64,000 bases of DNA from an uncultured Duncaniella sp. (GCA_910578515.1 CAJTQR010000001.1:558001-622000), one strand, 5' to 3'. Positions 7,936 through 14,574 are shown, counted from the stretch's first letter. The notes: generated from the sequence alone by a model not told the origin. Translations and numbers: made by a program.

Positions 7936-8784
7936 TTAATTATTCTTGGTTTCTTCTTTGGCGGCTTCCGATTTCTCCTGCTCGAAATACTCCCGTGTAA
8001 AATCGGGAGGAATCACGCAATAGCAGTTGACAAGCGTGGCGGTTTTAATGGTTGATTTAAATGCGGCTTCCACATCTGTCATGTGCCCTGCTTCAACCTC
8101 CGTATTCCTACGGTTTGCCACCCACGTGTTGGCAAGTTCTTTCGCTTTCTCTGCATCCGTGGTAAACACAAGGAAATTGCAGTCGTAGTCCTGCCCTTTG
8201 CCGGGGGTCACATGAAGGCACAGCATATAGAATTTACCCTGCGTAGCTTCTGCGTCCGCGTCCTCTCTGCCATCATCGGTTGGTAGTGAGGTGTCATTCT
8301 CCGCGCCTCCACGATTGAAATTGTCGCTGATTGCTATGCAATCCTCGAAACCTTTCACGGCTACGAACTCGAAATGTCCTGGGAATTTCAACTCGATATA
8401 GTCCTTTGCGATTTCGAGTGCCTGCTCAACACCTTTGGCATAGAGAATGAACTTGCGGTTCTTATCCTTGACGCAAGCGGTTACCACCCATGGAGCAGCT
8501 GAGTAACCCCGGTCGTAAATTCCTGCGCGTTGTTGGTCTGTTACCTCGAAGTCGGTTATCTCACCTGCCTGGAGATAGAAGTTGAGCGAAGCTGCCGTAT
8601 TGTAGTCTATCTTCGTTCCGCGTTCCATCAAAATCTCAGTGCGGTCAATGCTAATCACCTCTCCAGTGTCTTTATCAACCACATCCTCCTGCCATCGTTT
8701 CAGGAGGTTCTTGGCAAGGTACATTCCCTCCGCTTCCGTGGTGTCGTTGGTTGTGAACCTGACTTCGTTGAACTTGGTCTGCAT
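7936..8784 (-). CDS. Unknown recombination-module protein (282 aa)
   Basis: I do not recognise this protein. It appears to contain two similar alpha/beta units: residues about 100-155 (FILYAKGVEQALEIAKDYI) and about 185-265 (FLVFTTDAEKAKELANTWV), each a strand followed by a helix and a second strand. They are joined by an acidic linker rich in Asp/Glu. It sits between the putative annealing protein and the exonuclease with 3 nt to the upstream stop. Confidence 0.6.
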   Translation of the reverse strand: MQTKFNEVRFTTNDTTEAEGMYLAKNLLKRWQEDVVDKDTGEVISIDRTEILMERGTKIDYNTAASLNFYLQAGEITDFEVTDQQRAGIYDRGYSAAPWVVTACVKDKNRKFILYAKGVEQALEIAKDYIELKFPGHFEFVAVKGFEDCIAISDNFNRGGAENDTSLPTDDGREDADAEATQGKFYMLCLHVTPGKGQDYDCNFLVFTTDAEKAKELANTWVANRRNTEVEAGHMTDVEAAFKSTIKTATLVNCYCVIPPDFTREYFEQEKSEAAKEETKNN

Positions 8785-8787
8785 CGC

Positions 8788-9720
8788 TTAGCCCTCCTTT
8801 ACTTCGCCGGTTTCGGCGTCAACGTTATTGGGAGTCTCCTCTACGGTTGCATCCTCGGCATCTTGTTTCTTACTCTTGACCGGAGTGGCTACGGTTCGTG
8901 TCTGACGGTTCTGTGCGGCTGCGGCTTTGGTCCTCATCTCCTCTACTTTTGCTTTAGCGGCGGCAGCTTGGCGGCGTTCCTCCACCGGCTGCAGGAATGC
9001 TTCCTGTATCGTAGTAGTTCCCTCCTTGATGGCGTTGGCGAGGGCACGGAGTTCAAACACGCGCTCCTTGTCAATTTCCTCACGCTTTTTCAGTTCGAGA
9101 TATTCGAGCAGCAGTTCCTCGGTTACCCCAAGTTTGGCGAAGTAGTCCACCATTCTTTGGCGACTCGTTTCGAGGTCGAGTGCTTGCCCCATAGCCACCT
9201 GCTTAACGTCCGCAATCACTCGCTTGGTAACAGCTTTCGGTACGACTTTCAGCACTGCGTTACGGAATGCTATCGCGCTTGCTGCATTACCGGTCACGAC
9301 CTGCATGTCCTCTGAATAGGTCTTGCCGTACTTGTCGGTGATGCGGCGTTTCACCTCAACACTGACAGCGACATTGGTTTCGAGGTCATGGCAAATGCCC
9401 TGTGCCGTGATGGTCTTGCCATCGTTGCCGATGATGCGCGTCTGTACCCTGAGGTTTCCCCACGCTCCGGCGATGATTTCTGCCATCCGGACGCTTAGCC
9501 CCTCGATGGCGTTGCTGCCGTTGGCACCGCCCCTGCGGAGGACGTAGAAACAATCCTCTGCCGTTTCTGTGTCGAGCGTTGCTAAAGTGGCGATTTGGTT
9601 CAATACCGTAGGCAGGTGCCTGGGGTACTGCTTCGCTGTGGCAATCTGCATATCAACCTCGCTCCGGTTGATTGCTTGCAGCAATTCTGCTTGCTGCACT
9701 TGGATGAGTTCTTGGCTCAT
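8788..9720 (-). CDS. Putative phage single-strand annealing/recombination protein
   Basis: The 310-aa protein has a conserved-looking core (GLSVRMAEIIAGAWGNLR, VSVEVKRRITDKYGKTY, AIAFRNAVLKVVPKAV) of a kind found beside phage exonucleases. After about residue 200 comes a charged helical part and an acidic tail. Assignment as an annealing protein rests mainly on context with YqaJ and the SSB-like gene; RecT, Erf or Sak membership cannot be decided by eye. The tRNA-like RNA lies directly upstream. Confidence 0.5.
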   Translation of the reverse strand: MSQELIQVQQAELLQAINRSEVDMQIATAKQYPRHLPTVLNQIATLATLDTETAEDCFYVLRRGGANGSNAIEGLSVRMAEIIAGAWGNLRVQTRIIGNDGKTITAQGICHDLETNVAVSVEVKRRITDKYGKTYSEDMQVVTGNAASAIAFRNAVLKVVPKAVTKRVIADVKQVAMGQALDLETSRQRMVDYFAKLGVTEELLLEYLELKKREEIDKERVFELRALANAIKEGTTTIQEAFLQPVEERRQAAAAKAKVEEMRTKAAAAQNRQTRTVATPVKSKKQDAEDATVEETPNNVDAETGEVKEG

Positions 9721-9769
9721 AGTTGTAAAGCTATTATTTTATGCGGTCTTACAAGCTTTCCGCGTTGCT

Positions 9770-9852
9770 TGGTGAGGAAGCCCGGACTCGAACCGGGGCA
9801 TGTCGCGCGCCCTCCTCCTCGCGCGATGTTCTGCCAACTGAACTACTCCCTC
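9770..9852 (-). tRNA. tRNA-like gene with an abnormal, extended anticodon arm
   Basis: Read on the minus strand, 9852 to 9770 folds as a tRNA: acceptor GAGGGAG pairs fully with CTTCCTC (one G-U), D-stem GTTC/GAAC with loop AGTTGGCA, T-arm CCCGG-TTCGAGT-CCGGG, discriminator A and an encoded CCA. The anticodon arm is wrong: it is 24 nt, with a 7-bp stem TCGCGCG/CGCGCGA and a 10-nt loop AGGAGGAGGG instead of 5 bp and 7 nt. There is no U33 and no clear anticodon. It is 83 nt in total. Confidence 0.65.
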
Positions 9853-9856
9853 AAAT

Positions 9857-9882
9857 GCCGCCGGGCTTGCAATTCCGGCGGC
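9857..9882 (-). other. Perfect 8-bp hairpin just 5' of the tRNA-like gene
   Basis: GCCGCCGG and CCGGCGGC are perfect inverted repeats with a 10-nt loop, ending 4 nt before the tRNA-like acceptor stem. No U-run follows, so it is not a normal intrinsic terminator. Smaller hairpins lie further upstream on the same strand (GCAGC/GCTGC near 9911-9926 and GGC-GAAA-GCC near 9899-9908). The whole 9721-9963 gap looks like structured RNA rather than coding DNA. Confidence 0.5.
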
Positions 9883-9963
9883 TACCTTAGAAATTGTTGG
9901 CTTTCGCCTTTCGCAGCTTTCCGCTGCAGGATTGCCCACTCTTGGGTCTAACCCCTAATAATT

Positions 9964-10170
9964 TCATATCCCATAGGTAGCGTTGTAGAACCTGTTCAGG
10001 TCGCGCCCCTTGAACCACCTGCCGGGAAAGTTTTGACGAAGTCTCCATTTCAATGCTCCCTCGCTTACCCTGCGCCAAAACGTTGTGCGCGACATCTGCA
10101 TCTTCCTGTAGGCTTCCGTGGTGTTATACCACTTCCCGTCCGCAAACAATCTTTCCTGCTCCTGCATCAT
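9964..10170 (-). CDS. Small helix-turn-helix DNA-binding protein
   Basis: The 68-aa protein begins MMQEQERLFADGKWY and contains a helix-turn-helix-like stretch (YRKMQMSRTTFWRRVSEGAL), as in small excisionase or MerR-like regulators. The ATG at 10170 overlaps the upstream stop (ATGATG/TGA), which decides this start over a much longer upstream frame. It precedes the tRNA-like RNA. It may control early transcription or excision; that is inference. Confidence 0.6.
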   Translation of the reverse strand: MMQEQERLFADGKWYNTTEAYRKMQMSRTTFWRRVSEGALKWRLRQNFPGRWFKGRDLNRFYNATYGI

Positions 10171-10454
10171 TCTTTCTCCTTCTTTACTGTGTACATCGAG
10201 TTTGGTGTTTCCTCGGCTTTCACGCAAGCGCGGTGGTAGGCTTGCAGCCACTTGTTGCCCGGTCGCCATATCGGCTCCAACTTGCATATGGCGTAAAACC
10301 CTGCGGCAGCTAACGCTTTTGTACTGAAAAACGAGATAAACCACATCGGGTTATCGTCCGTGGGTATCGCCATCAGGGAGATGATTGCCACTCCTGAAAA
10401 TGCCACGAGGACGAGTATCTGTGCCATGTTCTTGGCTGTGCTATTCCGTTTCAT
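10167..10454 (-). CDS. Small prophage membrane protein
   Basis: This 95-aa frame has two hydrophobic segments (residues about 11-30, ILVLVAFSGVAIISLMAI, and about 40-58, WFISFFSTKALAAAGFYAI), then a charged C-terminus. It overlaps the downstream HTH gene by 4 nt. No family recognised. Small two-helix phage membrane proteins can act in superinfection exclusion or lysis, but nothing here shows which. Confidence 0.5.
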   Translation of the reverse strand: MKRNSTAKNMAQILVLVAFSGVAIISLMAIPTDDNPMWFISFFSTKALAAAGFYAICKLEPIWRPGNKWLQAYHRACVKAEETPNSMYTVKKEKE

Positions 10455-10472
10455 TGTTGCTGTCGGTTGTGG

Positions 10473-10682
10473 TTATTTGTTGGTGGCGTAAAGCCCTGCC
10501 TTGATTACGATATTCCGTACTCCGGGGATTGTCAATTTATGTCGCTCTGCTATCAGTCCGAAAATGCGGTGAGTAGCTGCCGTAGGCATTTGATTGGTGA
10601 GCGTTAAGAACTCGTTACAGATGGCGGCATGTTTTTGGTCCCGCTCCTTTTCTTTAGGGGTTCTGAGGTCTATCTGTGTCAT
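10473..10682 (-). CDS. Hypothetical small prophage protein (69 aa)
   Basis: The 69-aa protein is helical; the C-terminal half (HRIFGLIAERHKLTIPGVRNIVIKAG) could form a short helix-turn-helix. Spacing to the neighbours is 18 and 61 nt. No family recognised. Confidence 0.45.
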   Translation of the reverse strand: MTQIDLRTPKEKERDQKHAAICNEFLTLTNQMPTAATHRIFGLIAERHKLTIPGVRNIVIKAGLYATNK

Positions 10683-10743
10683 TTCTTCTTTGGTTTTATA
10701 TTTGCTTCAGTTCGTGTTGTTGTGTTGTCTGAGTTCGCCACTG

Positions 10744-11088
10744 TCAGAACTTGCGGCGCAAGTCCATAAGACTGATGGATAGCTGTATCTTCCGGCTCCC
10801 TTCTACACAGAAGCGCTTCGGGTCATTCTCGTTTTCGCTGGTAGGGAGCTCTATCTGCTCAATCCATTCCAACATTTCTGCCGGAACCGGAAATGACAGT
10901 TCCCTCTCCTGTGTGCCACACTTCGCTTTAATACTCAGTATCTTTGTTGATTTTTCTTCCATACCTTTCAAAAATTCGTTGTTGTTGAGTTTGTCAATGT
11001 ATTCTTTCTCGATAAGCGCATCGGCCAGCTCTTTCGCTGCCTCTTGCTCGCTCATTCCTGCCTCCGCTGCAAATCGGCGCGCATTCAT
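10744..11088 (-). CDS. Prophage protein downstream of an 11-C tract (possibly phase-variable N-terminus)
   Basis: The frame from ATG 11088 gives 114 aa. The N-terminus (FAAEAGMSEQEAAKELADAL) is helical; the rest looks beta-rich. A run of 11 C (minus strand) lies 2 nt before this ATG. Another ATG at 11119 (MNNSQL) is out of frame with 11 C but would be in frame with 10 C, adding ten residues. Function unknown. Confidence 0.5.
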   Translation of the reverse strand: MNARRFAAEAGMSEQEAAKELADALIEKEYIDKLNNNEFLKGMEEKSTKILSIKAKCGTQERELSFPVPAEMLEWIEQIELPTSENENDPKRFCVEGSRKIQLSISLMDLRRKF

Positions 11089-11090
11089 TC

Positions 11091-11101
11091 GGGGGGGGGG
11101 G
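11091..11101. repeat. Homopolymer of 11 G (C on the coding strand) at a start codon
   Basis: Eleven consecutive G lie on the plus strand, in otherwise AT-rich surroundings. On the minus strand the tract falls between two candidate ATG codons of the 10744-11088 gene (11119 and 11088), so slipped-strand changes would switch the N-terminal frame. A sequencing or assembly length error is an alternative. Confidence 0.85.
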
Positions 11102-11177
11102 TAATTGACTGTTATTCATTGTATTATATATTATTTATTTCTCTTTCTCTGGCATAGAGCTATTCATTGTTGAATTG

Positions 11178-11438
11178 CTATATGTTGTAAACTCTTTTGT
11201 GTGATTCGATGCGTTTGCTTCCGAGTTCAGTTCTTGCAGTGATATCTCCGACTGCGAGTTCTCCAGCGTGAACGAAAACCATTATGTGCTTGTAGTTTCC
11301 GCGTGCGTAGTTGCGAGCAATTTTTTCAGCAGTAGCAATTCCTTGCTTTGTGGTCATAAGACCTTTCTCAATTGTTTGCTGATATACTCCGTTGATGTAG
11401 AGGTCTATCTTTATATTTCGTTTCTCTCTTGTTGTCAT
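11178..11438 (-). CDS. First gene of the prophage leftward operon (86 aa, unknown)
   Basis: The 86-aa protein has a beta-helix-beta look: KIDLYINGVYQQTIEKG, then AEKIARNYARGN and IMVFVHAGELAVGD. It begins about 100 nt downstream of the repressor-controlled promoter at 11539-11570, so it is the immediate-early product. No family recognised. Confidence 0.5.
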   Translation of the reverse strand: MTTREKRNIKIDLYINGVYQQTIEKGLMTTKQGIATAEKIARNYARGNYKHIMVFVHAGELAVGDITARTELGSKRIESHKRVYNI

Positions 11439-11538
11439 TGTTGTTGTGGAGTTAAATTGTTATCAACTTTTCTGTTTATTATTGATTTTATTTCGTATTT
11501 TTGTAAGCGCTTTATTAAGCCGTTGATTAAATACAATG

Positions 11539-11570
11539 CAAAGATATATCAAAATGATATATTAAACAAA
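11539..11570 (-). promoter_or_regulatory. Leftward early promoter with overlapping operator
   Basis: On the minus strand, a -7 box TATCTTTG (11539-11546) lies 20 nt from a -33 TTTG (11567-11570), matching the Bacteroidota consensus. The inverted repeat ATATATCA-AAA-TGATATAT (11544-11562) sits between and over these boxes. Related half-sites (TCATATCATT near 11574, GATATATGA at the repressor start) flank it. This is the expected layout for repressor binding that blocks early transcription. Confidence 0.65.
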
Positions 11571-11589
11571 TAATCATATCATTTTTAAC

Positions 11590-11597
11590 TAATTTTA
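11590..11597 (+). promoter_or_regulatory. Candidate -7 box of the repressor operon
   Basis: TAATTTTA (one base off TAnnTTTG) lies 27 nt before the repressor ATG and within the operator cluster, so the repressor may control its own gene. A second candidate, TATTTTTG at 11496-11503, would give a leader of about 115 nt. I cannot choose firmly. Confidence 0.35.
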
Positions 11598-11623
11598 AAA
11601 CTGACAATATACCAATTAGATAT

Positions 11624-12289
11624 ATGACCGACGCTACTCCGAACTCTCGTCTTGCTTTATTCCTTAGCAGTAAAGCTATTACTCAAAACCAGTTGGCTGA
11701 GATGCTCAAAACGTCTCAACCAACTATAAGTGCGATACTGGGAGGTAATCGAAATTTATCGAAAGGTATGATAGCTCGTTTAGGAGCTGTTTTCCCAGAC
11801 CTTGACAAAGATTGGCTCTTGACCGGCGAGGGCACAATGCCTCAAGAATCTTCTGCCGAGCAAGAAGTTTCTATTCTCACCGCCCCCACCCCCTCAGTTC
11901 CCCTCTACTCTTTGGAGTCTGTCGCCGGGTTCTCTGGACAAGGAGTGCAGCCGCAATACATAGAAAAAGAAATCCCATGGGCGAACGCCAAGGATGGAGA
12001 CTTCGCCGTGCATGTTACCGGTAACTCCATGGAACCACGAATCCCTAATGGCTCTATGGTTCTCGTCCGTCCTTACAATTATACCGATTACACCGAGCTG
12101 GAATTTGGACGTGTACATGTGGTTGTTACCGACGATGACCGCGCTATGATAAAGGTTGTAAAGCTTGACCCCGATAATCCCCGGCATATCCTCCTTATCT
12201 CTTTCAACCCAGACTATCCTGCACGCTCAATTCCGGTGTCCTCCATCCGCCGTGTATTTCTCGCAGTATTTGTTCAAGCACCCTTATAA
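11624..12289 (+). CDS. CI/LexA-like prophage repressor (XRE HTH + S24 peptidase)
   Basis: The 221-aa protein has an N-terminal XRE helix-turn-helix (about residues 8-65, QNQLAEMLKTSQPTISAILG, ending DWLLTGEG). The C-terminal S24 domain has catalytic Ser135 in GNSMEP and Lys177 in MIKVV. An Ala-Gly pair at 101-102 (SVAGFSG) is a plausible RecA-stimulated self-cleavage site. It is divergent from the early operon and its probable operators lie in the shared 11438-11624 gap. It should maintain lysogeny. Confidence 0.9.
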   Translation: MTDATPNSRLALFLSSKAITQNQLAEMLKTSQPTISAILGGNRNLSKGMIARLGAVFPDLDKDWLLTGEGTMPQESSAEQEVSILTAPTPSVPLYSLESVAGFSGQGVQPQYIEKEIPWANAKDGDFAVHVTGNSMEPRIPNGSMVLVRPYNYTDYTELEFGRVHVVVTDDDRAMIKVVKLDPDNPRHILLISFNPDYPARSIPVSSIRRVFLAVFVQAPL

Positions 12290-12299
12290 ATCAGAGAAT

Positions 12300-12764
12300 A
12301 TGAAGACTCTAATCGACATTCAACGATTCCTTGATGCCAATATGTCGGCTATGCCTGAAAATATTTTCTTAAAACTGATGAACGCACAAATGCGAGGTGC
12401 AACAACCATTGAGTTAGAGGATTCAGTTATTCTGCGAATCGAAACAAAAAGGCTCAAAGAACAAGAAGCCACCAGCCGTCTTTATGAGTGCGCAGAAAGA
12501 AATAATGTCGGTATAGAACTTGAGTCCAAGGGGAAGTTTGATGAAGCAATAAAGGTGTATGAAGAAAATGTTGCTAACGGATGCTCTGCCACTCATTCCT
12601 TTGATAGATTAATGGTGCTTTATAGAAAAGCGAAAGACTATAAAAATGAAATCCGAGTAATCAAAAGGGCTATTCGAGTTTTCAAGAAGGATATACGACT
12701 CATTGAAAAATACACGAAACGCCTTGAAAAAGCTGAATTGTTACTTCATAAATCCAAACTATGA
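12300..12764 (+). CDS. TPR-like prophage protein
   Basis: The 154-aa protein starts at ATG 12300, 10 nt after the repressor stop. Its C-terminal half has a recognisable TPR pair: GIELESKGKFDEAIKVYEEN, then a second helical hairpin (LMVLYRKAKDYKNEIRVIKR). The N-terminal 60 residues are unique. The stop overlaps the next ATG (ATGA, 12761-12764), so it is coupled to the GIY-YIG gene. Function unknown; in this position it is likely expressed during lysogeny. Confidence 0.6.
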   Translation: MKTLIDIQRFLDANMSAMPENIFLKLMNAQMRGATTIELEDSVILRIETKRLKEQEATSRLYECAERNNVGIELESKGKFDEAIKVYEENVANGCSATHSFDRLMVLYRKAKDYKNEIRVIKRAIRVFKKDIRLIEKYTKRLEKAELLLHKSKL

Positions 12765-13594
12765 TAACCATCCAGGAACTCCTATATAACCGTGGTTTGT
12801 CGCAGACAGCCCGAATCAAGCTTGTTCGCCATATTGACTCACGCATTGACCTCCGGTCGCTCTACATTAACAATAAGCCGGTATTCCTGAAGTATCAGAA
12901 TTATCAAGGCAATGATGTGTTCAAGGGGTGCGACTACATAGTTTCGTTTATCGGCGAAGGCAACTCTACTGCGAGGTTCGTTGGCGTGTTTAAAATTGTC
13001 GGCAAGAATGTAGGAATCCAGAACTATGATGATGGCGACATCTCTTTCGATGCAAACTTCTCATATGAGATGGAAGAGCAATCCGGATTCGCCGATTTAG
13101 TAGATAAGGCTGTGGTCAACTGGCGCAATCCTCGTGCTTGGCACCAGTGGATAGACAATGCTATGGAAGTCGTTGAGCTCTCCCCTGGGCTGCATTATTC
13201 TTCCTTTTCGGACTATCTTGATATAATCCTAACCTACCCTGAGCTATGCGAAATTATTACCGCCAACTATAAGGATTGGCGAATTGCCCTCTCGGCGGTC
13301 AAGGGTGTCTATCTCATCACAGACGCTTCCACAGGCAAATTATATGTTGGCTCTGCCTACGGCGATGATGGAATTTGGGGGCGTTGGCGCGATTATGTAA
13401 AAACCAATGGTCATGGGGGTAATAAATCTCTACTTGCGCTTGTGGAGGCAGACTCCGACTATGCAGTCAATAACTTCCGTTTCTCAATTCTTATGCTCCT
13501 GCCTAAGACTGTCACTCCCGACGAGGCTATACGCAAGGAGCAGCTGTTCAAACAAAAACTCGGCTCAAATTCATTTGGACTTAATAATAACTGA
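12761..13594 (+). CDS. GIY-YIG nuclease-family protein with unknown N-terminal domain
   Basis: The 277-aa protein ends in a GIY-YIG domain: GVY at 182-184, YVG at 195-197, Arg near 208-210, and the catalytic-type Glu in RKEQLFKQKLGSN (about 259-260). All key residues are present, so it may be active. Residues 1-170 form an unassigned domain with YIVSFIGEGNSTARFVGVF and WHQW motifs. It is coupled to the TPR gene and 1 nt from the next gene, inside the lysogeny operon. Confidence 0.75.
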   Translation: MITIQELLYNRGLSQTARIKLVRHIDSRIDLRSLYINNKPVFLKYQNYQGNDVFKGCDYIVSFIGEGNSTARFVGVFKIVGKNVGIQNYDDGDISFDANFSYEMEEQSGFADLVDKAVVNWRNPRAWHQWIDNAMEVVELSPGLHYSSFSDYLDIILTYPELCEIITANYKDWRIALSAVKGVYLITDASTGKLYVGSAYGDDGIWGRWRDYVKTNGHGGNKSLLALVEADSDYAVNNFRFSILMLLPKTVTPDEAIRKEQLFKQKLGSNSFGLNNN

Positions 13595-13595
13595 C

Positions 13596-14030
13596 ATGAA
13601 TACCCGACTCCGACAAATAATTGAACTTAAGACTGGCGGCAATCAGGCTGAGTTCGCCGCCCTGATGGGGTGGAAACCCCAATACCTGTTCCGAATGCTA
13701 AAAGGAGAGAGCGGCATCGGGATTCGTCCGGTCGTGGCTCTGCTTGAAAAGTTTCCCGAACTCAATGCCCGTTGGCTCTTGCTCGGTGAGGGCGTGATGG
13801 TGTCATCCGGTGTGGATGAAGCCAAAACGCATCTACTGCGTCTGCTCGCCCTTGAAAAATATATGCCCGTCATGTCGGTTCAGCAACTACACCAGCTGAC
13901 TGAGGAAGGGTATACAAACTTCGACGACGCAACAATAGCCCATTGGGAGGAATTGTTGCGCCGCCGTGACGAACTTGTTTCAAATGCCATTAAACGTTCC
14001 GCAATATGCAATCATCCGACAGTCAAATAA
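13596..14030 (+). CDS. Small phage regulator (CI N-terminal-like)
   Basis: ATG at 13596 gives 144 aa. Residues 1-65 follow the XRE plan (AEFAALMGWKPQYLFRMLKGESGIG... then ARWLLLGEG), matching the end of the DNA-binding domain of the 11624 repressor. The rest is helical and has no S24 motif. It overlaps the next gene by 25 nt. It could be a second lysogeny regulator or immunity modulator; that is inference. Confidence 0.6.
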   Translation: MNTRLRQIIELKTGGNQAEFAALMGWKPQYLFRMLKGESGIGIRPVVALLEKFPELNARWLLLGEGVMVSSGVDEAKTHLLRLLALEKYMPVMSVQQLHQLTEEGYTNFDDATIAHWEELLRRRDELVSNAIKRSAICNHPTVK

Positions 14031-14332
14031 TCGTTGCCCGATTCTTCGAAGCCCTCGCCCGGCTCAAAGAATGCAAAGTAATCCGTGGTAAGAAATCATT
14101 CACCGACCGCTACGGCATAAATCGGTGGAACATGAACACCCTCTCCTCTGACTACACCCGCGACATCTTTCAACCGGCATGGCTCTCGTATCTCGTCCGC
14201 GACTTCCATGTTTCCCCCGCGTGGCTGCTTCTCGGCGAGGGCGACTTTTTCACTGCCGGCTGGTCTGCCGCCGAGGTCAAGAAATCTCTCTCCGAAATTC
14301 CTAAAACAAGCAACTCACAAGCTGCTTGCTAA
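14006..14332 (+). CDS. Small phage regulator (CI N-terminal-like, last before att)
   Basis: The 108-aa protein again shows the phage-repressor plan: RGKKSFTDRYGINRWNMNTL, then SYLVRDFHVSPAWLLLGEGD. Like its upstream neighbour it lacks a peptidase domain. It is the last gene before the tRNA-Pro fragment and closes the five-gene rightward operon. Confidence 0.55.
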   Translation: MQSSDSQIIVARFFEALARLKECKVIRGKKSFTDRYGINRWNMNTLSSDYTRDIFQPAWLSYLVRDFHVSPAWLLLGEGDFFTAGWSAAEVKKSLSEIPKTSNSQAAC

Positions 14333-14380
14333 CCCAACCCTTGTAAACAACTGATATTATAACGGTTGCCAAATACTGAA

Positions 14381-14427
14381 CGCGTCTGGGGGGCGTGAGG
14401 TCGCTAGTTCGAGTCTAGTCACCCCGA
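14381..14427 (+). other. tRNA-Pro(GGG) 3' fragment: prophage attachment site
   Basis: The segment folds as the 3' part of a tRNA: anticodon arm CGCGT-CTGGGGG-GCGTG (anticodon GGG), variable AGGTC, T-arm GCTAG-TTCGAGT-CTAGT, acceptor strand CACCCCG and discriminator A. No D-arm or 5' acceptor strand precedes it. A strong terminator follows. This is the normal scar of integration into a tRNA 3' end, so the prophage lies to the left and the host to the right. Confidence 0.8.
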
Positions 14428-14436
14428 CAAAAAAGC

Positions 14437-14485
14437 AAGAGTTTGATTATAAGTCGCAAGACAATAATCAAACTCTTTTTCTTTT
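14437..14485 (+). terminator. Intrinsic terminator of the tRNA-Pro locus
   Basis: A perfect 14-bp stem (AAGAGTTTGATTAT / ATAATCAAACTCTT) with a 13-nt loop runs into TTTTTCTTTT. It probably ended the original host tRNA-Pro transcript and now sits on the host side of the attachment site. Confidence 0.85.
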
Positions 14486-14574
14486 ATCCCACCCACACAT
14501 TCCGTCTACCATCCCGTCCGGAGCCACGCGATGCCACCACACAGAAATACTAAAGTCAATTTAAAATAAATCGT

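Noticed and set aside
9857..9882. Intrinsic terminator reading of the GC hairpin
   Set aside because: No U-run follows on either strand, and the tRNA-like gene begins 4 nt downstream.
9739..9939. 66-codon minus-strand open frame across the tRNA-like gene
   Set aside because: It covers the tRNA-like fold and hairpins and its composition (Arg/Ala rich) is what GC-rich stems give by chance; no protein family is suggested.
14381..14427. Complete tRNA-Pro gene
   Set aside because: There is no D-arm or 5' acceptor strand upstream; only the 3' part is present.
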